The translations under genes were made by a program, and so were the position numbers. The notes under the pieces were generated by a model. It saw nothing but the letters and a program-made list of their open reading frames with translations. It made no database searches and was not told the DNA's origin. DNA of 64,000 nucleotides from Lepiota brunneoincarnata (lineage: Eukaryota > Basidiomycota > Agaricomycetes > Agaricales > Agaricaceae). Within the stretch, counting starts at the first letter, position 1. Each line of letters opens with the position of its first letter. Shown here in pieces: positions 46,883-57,981 of this stretch. The stretch is from the NCBI GenBank assembly GCA_023014365.1, contig JAEBUN010000008.1, positions 1,550,001 through 1,614,000 of the forward strand, read 5' to 3'.

Positions 46883-48348
46883 TTTTAATGAGTTTAAGGG
46901 TTATAGGCAAGATAAATATCGAGTGGCAGAGGTGAGTCGATCAAACTAGTCCGAACTGAGAGAAAAAGAGCGGGTGGACTTGCCTTCTTATACTCGGAAC
47001 GCATCAGTAGGACTCTAAGTAAGGTCCTGATTTAGGACAAGGAATTGTTGAAGCCTTCAGGCTGTAGGCCCGTCGAATATCCCCTTCACAAACAATGTTC
47101 CAAATGTGGCAATGTTCCTCAACGGGCGTCACATGGCAGTTGCCTTTCTCGGAAAAAGGAGGTCCCGAAGCGCGTCGGAGAAGAAACCAAACTAGATCGT
47201 TACTTTGACGACTCTCTTGTAGAACAAATGGACAGCAGCATTACCGCTACCACGCTGTGAGCTACCAAGGGAACGACTGTCCTGATAAGCGATATGAGCC
47301 TTTTTTTTCCAAGAGATGCAGTCCTGAGCAACCGCAAAATTGCTGTAGAGTGGACTCGGGACCGTAGTGTCTCGGTCGTTTGAATTCATCTAGTTCGATA
47401 CAGTTGCGGTTAAGAAGACTCAGCCAATGCGAGGATGTAACTCGAGTGAAAGTTCTGGCTGGAGTTGAGTAAGCAAGAAGAGGATAAGCTGCGGAGAAAC
47501 AACGGGCGAAGCGGAGCTTCAAGTTTTTTTTCTGTGTGAAAAGGTATCCAGATCGACCTGAAGTGAGTCCGTTTCGGAACGAGCAGCTGTTCCGGAGCAC
47601 TGAATAGCTGGACATCACAAACACAGCCGGAGTATCAAAAGGTGTAGAGGTTTCCATCGTGACATGAAGAGCGTCGACTAGCCAAGTGCACGACAAGCGT
47701 AGGGTCCCTGAGTGGTGCTGTTGGCGCGGTGTGTTGTGCTGCTTTGTAGTACTAAGCTGTCGTGTTCTGACATTTCGATTCAAAGGGAGGATTAAGGCAT
47801 ATAATTATCATGAGTTCGTGGCGTGGGCATCTTTGTAGGGATGAAAGGTGAACAACTCGGATGTGTGGATACTGTCTGTCAATTTTGAGTGCTATAACTT
47901 ATGGTCACTCAGCTAGCTTGACTCCTGTCGGATGGATCACAGTGTTGTCAACAACGACCCAACCTCTACGACCATCCTTGAACGTTCAATTTCCGCTAAC
48001 CCTCATACAGAGCTGGACCTGTTCTTGGAGATTTGCTTGGCACACTGTAAAGAGATGACTGCAGTATCATGGACGAAACCGCCACATCAAAAATGTAGTG
48101 AAGATTGAGAGATACCGATAAGCCTGAGACTGAGGTGATACCTCAGGAAGTTCCCTTCACCAATGAACTACGAATCTTCGTGGATGCACACCAACTGGCA
48201 TGATTTGAACACGTAAAATTTCACATAAAAATTCCCTATTCATAACACTACATCTTATTGATTTCCTCAACTCAACGCCTAGGGACCTAGGATAGAAGTC
48301 GATTCAAATATCAGGGGGCGATTCTTCCGGGTTTGAACACTCACGATA
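46883..48348. other. intergenic, unassigned frame
   Basis: A minus-strand frame of 173 residues (47262-47783) is open but shows no domain, and its composition resembles random translation. No other gene was recognised. Confidence 0.4.
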
Positions 48349-48598
48349 CTACTCGGAGCTTGAATCACGCCTACTAAAATAATAACACCCAGTGCAGACC
48401 TTGTCTATACGTACAGGTTTAGCTCAACAGCAATGGTCTTTAGTGCGGGAGACACCTACTCTCGTCGCAAGTACCACCAAGATAGCCTGCGGCCACGCAG
48501 TTTGAGTCGCAGGGGTCGCCGCAAATAAAGAGTTCCCGCGCGATGACTCGGGTAAAGAGGAGCGTAAACAGAGCAAAATGAATTTGACCCAGCTTCAT
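48349..48598 (-). CDS. defensin-like small secreted protein 1
   Basis: The start MKLGQIHFALFTLLFTRVIA (48598) is a signal peptide. The mature part contains CGDPCDSNCVAAGYLGGTCD in exon 1, and VCTGCYYFSRRDSSSE in exon 2 after an intron (donor GTAGGT, acceptor TATAG). Six cysteines appear in the order C-x3-C-x3-C-x9-C-x5-C-x2-C. The CxxxC and GGTC elements recall cysteine-stabilised alpha-beta defensins, but the last pair is CxxC rather than CxC, so a defensin fold is only an inference. A TATA-like element lies about 55 bp upstream (near 48655). It is a paralogue of the gene at 50555-50816. Stop at 48351-48349. Confidence 0.65.
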
Positions 48599-50554
48599 GT
48601 CGACTGAAGTCTCTGGTTGTGGTAGCAAGGATGGGTGCGAACTTTGTGCTCTTTATATTTGGACTGGGCTCCGTGAACGGTTGAAGGCAAACCATCGATT
48701 GTGCCCACCTATAATTTTGGACTAAAAATGGGACTAATGCGTCATATTCTATCGTGGACACGAGTAGAAGCTGAAAGACCTAAACCCATATAGAGACCGG
48801 CGAAAAACCTCGCCGGATCACAGACGACGCCTTCCTTATTCTACACGGGATGGGTATTATTAGTAGAGAGGACCTATTTGCATTCCCTCTACTCGCATGA
48901 GCTGTGCCACCGCTGCGCGTGCTTAATATTGTGGTACTAGAACCCATGCTCGCCATTCGTCCCCTCCTGCCAGCAGCGGACGGGTCATGCGTGAGCCATT
49001 CAGAATTGTACGGTCAATACTGGCTAATCCCCTCGGGAGGCCGCGATGGTAATCATCTGCCTCGTACCCGATTTGATGTTCTATGGGGCGCACTTAGCGT
49101 ATGTAGAGCTGATATCGTGCATGGAAGCATCGGCAGAGAAATATTTCCGACTAAGACTAAGTATGTTGGAAACAGGGTCGACGGTGTACGGGCGAAATGA
49201 CAACCTATCTGCAGTCACGAGACCCAGGCCAATTTGACTAACTATGCGGATAATGCTGCTAATGAGAAGCGCCAGAGGAGAGTCCGGGGCAGGTTGAGCT
49301 CCGGTGACTATAGATGGGATGGTACAAGATGCCGTCTCACCGACAGTTCCTTGATTTTGATTTTGCAAGGCCAAAAGTGGATAGTTTGCTGTAACCCTGT
49401 TTCTGGGGGGTATCAGTATCCGTTAATGCAGGTCACTCTTTTTGCGGCACCATGGTCCTTGTCTTATCGCTTAATTGTTGACCGGTCACATTTTGCTTTC
49501 GCCGCCAGTTCGATCCTTTCTCTTGGTACACTGTTTCACTCGCGTTTACTCCCTTGAGCGGTGCAAAGGAGCCTTTGCGCATACGGAATCACCATTGTGA
49601 TAACGTCCCTTCCATTGCATTCCAAACCGTTGAAAACGGGCGGCGTCTTTATATCGACGGGTGTTCTCGACTTGTGGCAGTATATTATACTTCATGCGGT
49701 AATGTGCTTAGATTTACATGTGTGGATTGTGAAGCCGAATTCCGAGTCGGGTCCAATCTCCGGACTTACTGTAGAGGTCGGATCACAAACTTGGATTAGG
49801 GCTTAGAATTAAGATCGGTGGACTTCTTATGGACACGCCTACGAGCCGTTAGGGAATCCAATAGCATCTTAGAGGGAAATAGTATTTTATCAACAGATTA
49901 TCTTTCCATGCCCCGGAGTGTGCTGGCCACGAGCTCCAAATCATGGGAACAACGGGTTGCGGTCGGTAATAAAAAACACTTTGCAAAGCCATCGTGGAAT
50001 GATGATGTCTCAAATACTATACGGATGTCTCCTGCGCCTTTACCATAGATGGAGGACGGTGCGACGTGCACGAGACTGACGGATTCCTTTTCCCGCGATC
50101 AGCTTAAGGAGTAGCAGATAGTTTCGTGGCAGTGAATAGATTACAGCATTCAAATACCTTAGAAACGTGCAGCCTTGGAAACACAGAATGAAAGATGAGT
50201 CCACCGGGTATCCCTACCCTGTAGTCAGCCTATGCTCGATCGTCCGTTATTCTCGAGCTGGTCCTAGCACCAGAACATCAAGCCGAGTTCCTTTGGGCCG
50301 CAGCTCCAATCTCGTGGATCCTCTCGAATGAGAAGCCGGACTGTAGTGGTAGTATGGATAATGCGCGCAGGCCACAAGACTCTGAGTGATAGGGGCTTAT
50401 TGTTACATTTGGAAGGCTTTGGTGAGTAAGTGGTATTTCTGGAGGTTCCATCCTAATGAAATACAATTTATTTCGAATGCGATCTCATACAAAAATCACT
50501 GCTCATACATCTTTCTGATTTCATTGGGTGCACATAATACGTCCGGATCCCCGC
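48599..50554. other. promoter side of defensin-like gene 1 and spacer
   Basis: The first about 950 bp are part of the duplicated segment. The remainder (about 49560-50554) shows short frames only. No further gene was recognised. Confidence 0.45.
48650..48660 (-). promoter_or_regulatory. TATA-like element of defensin-like gene 1
   Basis: ATATAAAGAG on the minus strand, about 55 bp before the start codon. The paralogue has a similar element at the same distance. Confidence 0.5.
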
Positions 50555-50816
50555 TTACAGTAGCACCCCACCATGACCATCATCAGGAATATAGTAACAC
50601 CCAGTACAGATACCACCTATAGGTGTGGGCTCAATTCAGCAATGGAGACGAACGTTCACAGAGTACTTACTGTCACAAGTACCACCGGTATAACCTGCAG
50701 ATATGCAATCTGCATCACAAGGGTCACCTGCAGGTATTAACAGTCTGAGCCCGTACGGCGACGACTGTGGTGAAGATGAGCGCAAGCAAAGTAAGGGGGG
50801 TTTGACCAAGTTTCAT
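50555..50816 (-). CDS. defensin-like small secreted protein 2 (one-base lesion)
   Basis: The signal peptide MKLGQTPLTLLALIFTTVVA starts at 50816. The cysteine motif DPCDADCISAGYTGGTCD ends exon 1. An intron (donor GTAAGT, acceptor TATAG) leads to ICTGCYYIPDDGHGG and a stop at 50557-50555. It has five mature cysteines: the first cysteine of paralogue 1 is replaced by Ala. One extra base near 50741 puts the signal peptide and the cysteine motif in different frames. A TATA-like ATATATAAAGAG lies about 55 bp upstream. As written the product would stop after about 30 residues. Confidence 0.6.
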
Positions 50817-50865
50817 GTCGACTGAAGTCTCGGGTGATGATCGTAGTGATGAAAGGGACTTGATC

Positions 50866-50878
50866 CTCTTTATATATC
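50866..50878 (-). promoter_or_regulatory. TATA-like element of defensin-like gene 2
   Basis: ATATATAAAGAG on the minus strand, about 55 bp before the start codon. Confidence 0.5.
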
Positions 50879-51740
50879 TCTCCGGAATCTGGACAGTCAC
50901 AAGTAAACCCTTGTTATGAGCTAGCCTGTGTTGGGCCAATGCTGTCACATTCCGTCGTCGGTGCGAATGGAAGCTGGTGTTGGACAGCACTTTTGCACAA
51001 GGAACAGGCTCACACCATATTTGCCTAGTGAAGCGCCTTTTCGGATCCCAAACAACCCCGTCCCTGTCCTACGCGATATGGCTACCGGCAACAGAGAGGA
51101 CATACTTGTGGACTTGATCGTTCATGCACAAGTTACTGCATGCGCTCAATGCCGCAGGCACTAAAATTCATTTCGCTCTTCACCAGTTCTGCGGCCACTC
51201 GGTCATTGAACATTGTACCGTCGAATTACGGGCCAAACTCCCGCTCATGACTACAGTGATAAAATCTGTCCGGGGTCGGATTTGATATCATATCGGGCGC
51301 ACTTGTGGCACTTAGTGCATGTAGGGGGTGATACTGCGCATGGAAGCAATCGCAAGGAGCTATTCTGATTTGTGACTAAAGACAGGGCCAACAGTGGACA
51401 AGCGGTACGATTACATACCTGCAGCCACCGCACTCAGCTCAACTCGACTAGCTAGGTGTGCTGATGCTGGTTAGTGAAAAGTGTCTGAGAAGAGATCGGA
51501 GCAGATTAGACTCCGACGACCATAAGTGATCACGGGTACGGTGCTACAGCAACCTCGGTGGCTCCCTGGCTTTGCAGCAACACCGGAGGAATAGGGTGTC
51601 CCGCGTCGACTACATCCTTATTTTCGAGTGGGTCCCGTCGTTACTCCTCGATTGTTGGCCATTTGCATTTCATTGTCCCAGCCCGCGCTCATTTTCTTTT
51701 CCTCCTGGAGCGTAGTTTCGCATGCGTCTACTCTTAGCGC

Positions 51741-52870
51741 AAAGTAGCAGCTGACAAAACCATCACTGAGAAAGATGCTCTCGCACCCTAAGACGTCTGA
51801 TGTAAGAATAACAATGCTATGCACATAGGTAAGACATAGGTCTTGTGTCTATAAGTAAGGATGCTCACCTCAGTCAGTCGTTGTACGCATGAGCACTGAG
51901 GAAAGCCTAGCTACGTGTCCATATTCTATGTAGCCTAAACTCTGCTGAATTGTAATAGGACGACCGTCCGTTGGCTTGGGAGACCCCGACGCCTGATTTG
52001 TGGCATTGCATCACTTAGAATTGTATATATTGAGTGTGTACATACAAATAAAGTTCTAAGTTAAGCAGGTCCAGGCTTACTGTAGGGATTCAAGCTTTGG
52101 ATCGGGGCTTGCAGTCAAGATGGGTCGGTGCGCTAAGGAGAAGTCTGTTAAGAAAAGCGGGAGAGAGAAGCATTCAGTAGAAGGTTTCCCCACTCACCTC
52201 ATTTCTCACCATCAGAACAAAGAGCACACGGTAGGAAACGCTACTGAATCATTATCTGTGTTGTACTGTAGTGTCCAGCCTACACCATCTCTCCGCACCT
52301 GACCCACCACGGCAAACCAACTTTGGCTTTAGCTTTTCCTGGATTCTGTGAGCGCCAAATGGTGTCGGGTATCCCATGTTACGCATTACCCTACCTAAGC
52401 CAAGGCCAAACGCGGGACGCAAACCCCTGGATTGGTTGGGCACTCAGGAAAACGACAGTGTTGGCGCATTGAGGTGATTTTCGATACTGTTGTCTTTAGC
52501 CGGGAGCCCCGCACAGAAAAAAGAAGGGCTCGCCTCTAATAAATGGCCGTACGGTGCTTTTCATAGGCATATCTCCTCGTTCCTTTTTTCAGGCAACTGC
52601 GATTGGTCAGCTATCTTCTGCCGTAAGTGCGGGAAGTAACACGTGCGCATGAAGGGTGTTAACAAAGAAATGAACATATGCCCGCTTAGATTCTTGTGAG
52701 AACAGCATCAGATAAGTTAACTGACTAACGCCATGCTTCAGTGCCCCGGACCGTTTTATATCGATCACGGCTAGGCCCCGTGGTCCCCTCTATCGTCTTC
52801 CTCATCTACTCATCGAGCACATCCCGGACCTTGTTGCCTCTGGATTGCCCGCGGTATCTTACGTCCCATA
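51741..52870. other. intergenic, no gene recognised
   Basis: Only short frames lie between duplication unit 2 and P450-1, whose promoter must be at the right end. Confidence 0.5.
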
Positions 52871-55217
52871 ATGTTTGTGCTCGCGAGTATCGACTTCAGC
52901 CACCTTTCGCTCGATGCTATAAGGTACCTCAAATTCAACCCAACAAGGACAATGACCTCTGCCCTCTTCATATTCGTTGCCATTCGTATCTACCAAAGCC
53001 GCCGACGTCCTAGAACGCCCCGGCTCCAAGGACCACGCAGCCAGAAATCCTTTTTCGGCCTCATAAGGAAGTCCTCGCCTTCATCGGACTTCGGTCTCAG
53101 CTACCAGGATTTGGAGCGAAAGTACGGGCCTGTCTACGAGACACCGGGAAGTATGGGCTCCCGACACATCATGTTGAGCGATCCAAAGGCCATCACCCAT
53201 TTCCTCTCTAAGGATACCACAACGTATCGCATGCCTGCGTTGCAAAGGACCGTGTCCCAAAGATTGGTGAGCGTTTGTCACCCAACATTTTCCTAGGGGC
53301 TTTGGTCATAATTCCCTCCAGTTTGGTGACAATCTAGCAGCTGTCGAAGGGGAGGACCACAGGAGGTCAGTCGCTTTCTTCTACTCCGTATTCTTAAAGT
53401 ATGATTAACATCGCATGCACGCTCAGACAGCGGAAAGCCTTGTCTTCTGCTTTCTCGATCTCAGCAATTCGCAATCTCACTCCCGTGTTCTTAGACACAG
53501 CCTACAAGGTGAGAGGGCTTTCGACCCGAGGATGTTCAGTCAGTTTATCTTCGTCACAGCTTAAAGCTGCATGGGATTCAGCTTTTCAGTCGCCAAATGG
53601 CTCCACGGATGCTGTAATAATCGAAGTTCAGCAGTGGTAAGTCTTCCCATCTATTCCTTTCTACCGACATTCTTTTTTCAACCCTCGCTCGTCCCTTGAT
53701 TTAGGATGAATTACGTCTCGTACGTTCTGTAGCCTTCGTATGATCCCGGCTTTCTTATACTCAGTTTCTCTCCAGATTGGATAGCCTTGGCAATGCTGGG
53801 TTCTCACATGACTTTGGCACGCTGAGGGGAAAACACCCGATACTATGGCCGCCCTTGATTTTTTCAGCACAGTCAAACCTTCCCTTCCCATGATTCTTTC
53901 TTTGCTTGTTGGATTATTCGTCCCAAACTTCTTCACCAAGTTGTTAGGCCAGAGACCGGATACGTGGGTGGGAGTAGCCACGAGTTTGAAGGTACTTGCA
54001 ATCGACCTATTGAATGAGGCACGTAAGGGTACTGAAGATCACAATGCCGACCGATCGATTCTTGGAGTAATGAGTACGTTCCTTTTTAAGCTTTTCAGGG
54101 TGTGACCTCCATGCTGATATTAGCTTGGACATATAGTTAGGTCGGAAAGTGCAAGTTCCAGGATACATATGTCAACAGACGAGATCATTGCTCAGGTACG
54201 TAGCTCTCGTTTGAAACGGCTCAGGTGTCTGACGAATGCACTGCGTAGATTGTATGTGAATATACCGCTCCCCCTGTATTCGCCACTCTTTGACTTTTAT
54301 GAAGAATATCTTCTTATCGGCAGGATACGAAACTACGGCAAGTAAGTTCCAGTCGTTGTTTTTTCTTTCTTTTGAGGAGCTAAACACCATCGACATCAGT
54401 ACTTACAGCCACTTTAACGGTAAATTCGTTCCCGTGTTCTCGGGTGTTCAACCACTAAAGCTCTCCTCAGTGGGCTCTCATTGAACTAGCCCGCTGCCCA
54501 GAGATCCAAGAAACCCTGCGTGCTGAGCTTCGAGACTCCATCGCAGCCGGACAAGACCCAACATATGACCAGCTGATGAATAATCTGCCGTACCTCGACG
54601 CATTCATGTGTGAGCTATTGAGGGTTCATCCCGCAGCGCAGCAAGTATTGCGTGTGGTCTGTCCATTTCTTCCCTCCTTTCATTCCTCTGATTTATATGA
54701 TTTGACCAGGCAAATGAAGAGGATACGATCCCACTGACTGACCCCATACGGACCGCGTCCGGGGCGATGATTGATGGTTTGTTTGTGACGAAGGGCACTG
54801 TAATTCGTATCTCTTTTGCAGGCGTGAATGTTTCAGAGGCATTATGGGGGCCGGATGCTGAGACATTCGACCCAGACCGATGGCTGATCCGGGAGAATGA
54901 AAAGAAAGGAAGGAAGGAGGAAGTGAAAGGCTATCGACACCTTTTGACTTTTGCCTATGGACCGAGGATGTGTCCGGCGAGAGAGTTTGCGATAACGGAG
55001 ATAAAGGTGAGGAAGTTTTCTGTCCAGTCTCGGATCTTGGTTTGACCGCAAGTGCTCTCTGAACATGTATAGGCTGTGCTTTCAGTCCTAGTTCGCAGCT
55101 TTATCTTCGAGTTTCCTGATGGACCATCGACAAAGCTGAGCAGCTATTTTTTGCGACCCTAAGGTGGCCGATGAGGAAGGTCCGAGGGTGCCTATTCTTG
55201 TGCGGAGAGCAATATAG
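52871..55217 (+). CDS. cytochrome P450, copy 1 (two lesions)
   Basis: Membrane-anchored fungal monooxygenase with many exons. The N-terminal anchor is TMTSALFIFVAIRIYQSRRR, followed by the Pro-rich hinge PRTPRLQGP. DLERKYGPVYETPGSMGSRH, LSDPKAITHFLSKDTTTYR, RQRKALSSAFSISAIRNLTP and LNEARKGTEDHNADRSILGV come next. The I-helix is SAGYETTA, the K-helix ELLRVHP (ExxR), and the meander GPDAETFDPDRWL. The heme loop FAYGPRMCPAREFA holds the Cys ligand. An extra base near 55160 interrupts the last exon (FLRP-stop instead of continuing to VPILVRRAI, stop 55217). A one-base loss (or two-base gain) is apparent near 53830, before TMAALDFF. The copy at 60689-63064 is a close paralogue. The substrate is unknown. 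Confidence 0.85.
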
Positions 55218-55806
55218 GATACTTTGGAAATGCCATGCCAGGTCTCCGTTTTAGACTCAGTGCGTGAATATCTGGTCCTGACTTATCGTGCTAAAGTGTG
55301 TAAATATATAAAACATGTCAGACGAGTCTTTTGCAAGCAAAAAAAAATAGACATATTTGTCGCACACAATTCCACACCGCAGGTTCTGCTTCGGTTTCTG
55401 ATATAGTTTGTTAATGGTCTGCCCCTCTATTTCTCACAAAGCCCCATGTTATATATATATTCATTGTCTTCCGAAGACCCTACATCATATCATTTCTCCA
55501 CCACATCTTCGGCTGCCTCTCTTCTGTGTGGGGCTCTGAGAGAGGTAAGGGGGAATGGTGTGCCTTCTATTTGCCGAGGCTGGCATATCACGCCTTCCCA
55601 TCGACGAACCGAAGCATACAGGATAGGACCAAGCGAGCATTCGTCACAGGCGATGGAAAAGTCGCCATCGTTGTCGAAACCGCAGATACGGCAGATGGCG
55701 ATGACGTTGGTATCGTCGTCATTCGCGTATCCAAATAAACAAGACCATACCGTTCTAACCATTGCTTAAATTCCTGTTTTCCCATCATTCCATTGCATCA
55801 TTCCTA
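55218..55806. other. intergenic between P450-1 and SDR
   Basis: Contains T-rich and A-rich tracts and the SDR promoter. A minus-strand frame (55490-55762) with CRICGF and CDECSL was considered and not accepted as a gene. Confidence 0.45.
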
Positions 55807-56883
55807 ATGTCGCTGAGGAACATCCCCCCTGTGCGTTACACCCTTCAAAATGTCCTCATCTCCCTCGGCACGGTCGTCTCCTCGGTGTGTTCTCTCGTAG
55901 TCACAGCTGGCGTCTTCCTCCCACTCTCAATTGCCCGAACGTTTGTCCCTGCCAAATCCCCACAGGGCCCACAACCCCGCCGTGTCATCCTGGTCGTCGG
56001 GGCCTCGAGCGGTATAGGTCTCGAAGTCACAAAGCTCTATGCTGCTCTACCAGACACCTCTATTATCGCCGCTTCCTCCAATCCGGACAAACTACGCCAG
56101 GCTATTAACTCTCTTGGTCCCACCCCTGCTACAATCGAAACATATCGTTTGGATCTCAAGAGGAGCTCGAATGAGATTGCCGGGGCTGTCAAGAAACTTG
56201 ATAAGATGTATGGACCCATTACGCACTTGTATGCTGTCAGCGGTATCTCCAATCACCTGGACTCTGCGAAACCTTGGGGCCTCGAGGTCACAAACGATAT
56301 GATCAGCGTCAATATCACTGGCACAATCACTACCGTCCTCACTCTCTACGAACTCATGAGGGAACGCAACTTGGGCAAAATCGTACGTCCTCTCACCGTC
56401 ATGACCATGTGTGCATATAGCTTCGTTATAGTGCATCGTCGGTTCAGTCGCAGGCTATTCCTCACCCGCCAACATGATCTCCTACGCCTCCACAAAGGCT
56501 TTCATTAACACCTTCGCCACTTCTCTCCGCGCCATCGCCTCTCATGAACAAAACGGAATCAATGTCGTATGCGTCGCTCCTGGATTCATCAAGACTCGAA
56601 TGACAGATAAAATGCGTTCTCAGGGGAGTACTATGCCTGGATTCGAGTTTGCCAATGTAGAAGGGATGGCGAAGGCTATGGTTGAGGGCGTCGAGCAAGA
56701 TGGTGTTGGACTGGTTTCGTATCCGTTGAGGCATAGTGTGTTGATGTATGCACTTCAAGGTATGATGTATGCTCCTGTTGAGATGCATTGACTAACTCGT
56801 GTATAGGTCTTAACCCACTTTGTGACACACTCGGCCGTCTGCTCACTTTCAAGGCCAGAGTCGCCGGAAAAAAGATCACTTAG
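55807..56883 (+). CDS. short-chain dehydrogenase/reductase with N-terminal membrane anchor
   Basis: Three exons (55807-56382, 56432-56759, 56807-56883) give 326 residues, all in phase with GT-AG introns of 49 and 47 bp. A hydrophobic N-terminus (TVVSSVCSLVVTAGVFLPLS) precedes VILVVGASSGIGLEV, the NAD(P)-binding Gly motif (residues 65-71). ITHLYAVSGISNH stands at the NNAG position, MISVNITGT follows, IVGSVAGYSS contains the catalytic Ser, and ISYASTKAF is the YxxxK pair. VAPGFIKTRM is the typical post-catalytic segment. A complete, undamaged SDR, probably ER- or lipid-associated, resembling fungal ketoreductase-like SDRs. It lies between the two P450 paralogues. Its substrate cannot be read from sequence. 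Confidence 0.9.
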
Positions 56884-57279
56884 ACGTCGCGCTAGACTCT
56901 ATCACTACATGTGGCGCTATTTTTCATCATTCTTGTACGAAAGCAATATGCCGACTTGCACTGGTAGATGGGCCCAACACCATTTCGCACACGAGGGGAA
57001 GGTATCCTTGTCTTACATTTTCAAGTACGAAGTTGTATCCAGACTAGATTGTCGCTTGACTTCGCTTTATCCTTCATCGTGGGGTCAACCAACTGAGACT
57101 TAGGGGGGGCAGCTATCGACCTCGGAGATTACCCCGAAGCATATTGGTACATCTAGATACCATATCAGCGAAGCGACACCTTGACATTGTCAAGTGAAAT
57201 TGAAGGCTGGAATGATGCATGGTTAGGGTATTTGAAACACGGAATTCTGCAAAGACCCCCCAAGAGTTCCCTGTCAGGA
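56884..57279. other. intergenic, no gene recognised
   Basis: This is the 3' flank of the SDR (plus) and of the minus-strand membrane-protein gene. Confidence 0.5.
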
Positions 57280-57879
57280 TTACCCGGAAGGACGCTTGAG
57301 AGTGGTGATGCCTAATGGATCGTAGCGGAAGGCGCATTCATCATAAGCCCAGAAGGATGTACACAGTGCTAGAATATCTTTTAGACTTAACAGAGGGTAG
57401 AAATTCTGATCCGGATTCAACTGGAAATGAGTCATTGATCCCAATGAACAAAAAAACAGAGAGTGGGTCGTGTTGACCGTCGAGGAATCGATATAAGGGA
57501 AGTATGCCGGCATGATATTTAGCTACGGTTAACCGACTTGTACTGACAGTAGGCTCACCCTAAATGTATGATACACCTGGTGGAGAGACTGTCTACTACT
57601 GACGACAATTGTCGTGGCTTCTAAGGCCAACCAAGTGGCCAAGGCTCGCCAAATGATGAATAGAACAGTGAATCCGGCCTTGAGGACCGTGAATGACAGT
57701 AGAAGGCAGATTATAGTAATAGGGCGGGAGTAACAAATGAAGGCCAGGGCAAGAAAATCAATGTGCAGAATTGCGATGCCGAAAAGACGAAAGATGGGAT
57801 ATTGTTTGTTGGGTCTGCCCTTGGACGCATGGTCTGTTTCGGGGCTAAGGCCGGGCATGTGATAAGTAGTTGAATGCAC
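57280..57879 (-). CDS. hypothetical protein with TM segments
   Basis: Two exons. The first, from MHSTTYHMPGLSPETD (57879), has hydrophobic segments FGIAILHIDFLALAFICYS and TIICLLLSFTVLKAGFTVLF, then IIWRALATWLALEATTIVVS. The intron donor follows VYHTFR (GTGAGC). Exon 2 starts after an AG near 57526 and reads LNIMPAYFPYIDSSTVNTTH to LGITTLKRPSG, stop 57280. The start codon is a guess: an upstream exon is possible, though the next gene ends at 57982. No family was recognised. Confidence 0.45.
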
Positions 57880-57981
57880 GGAATCGCTGGGCCGAGTATT
57901 ACTTTTCTGTATCGGGCTTATATCCCCGCTAGCGGATCCAGCTGAAGGTCTGGAATTATAGGGCTCTTTTATTTCATATGG

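Larger units (their letters stand above)
48349..49560. repeat. segmental duplication, unit 1
   Basis: This segment, containing defensin-like gene 1 and its upstream region, aligns by eye with 50555-51740. Shared landmarks are ACACCCAGT(G/A)CAGA after the gene, TGTCGACTGAAGTCTC at the start codon, the TATA region, and CGGGCGCACTT / GCATGGAAGCA-like blocks about 480 bp upstream of each ATG. Borders are approximate. Confidence 0.6.
50555..51740. repeat. segmental duplication, unit 2
   Basis: Partner of 48349-49560, offset about 2.2 kb in the same orientation, containing defensin-like gene 2 and its upstream region. Similarity is diffuse with many substitutions, so the duplication is not recent. 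Confidence 0.6.

Noticed and set aside
47262..47783. 173-codon minus-strand open frame
   Set aside because: No signal peptide, TM or domain, and residue usage looks like random translation.
50730..50765. A very short intron in defensin-like gene 2 to explain the frame change
   Set aside because: The only GT-AG pair there would be about 29 bp, well below the 45-90 bp introns elsewhere. A one-base insertion fits better because the paralogue has no intron there.
55490..55762. Minus-strand frame with CRICGF and CDECSL, resembling half of a PHD/RING finger
   Set aside because: Only two CxxC pairs, no His or further pairs at the right spacing, no splice support, and it sits in the SDR promoter.
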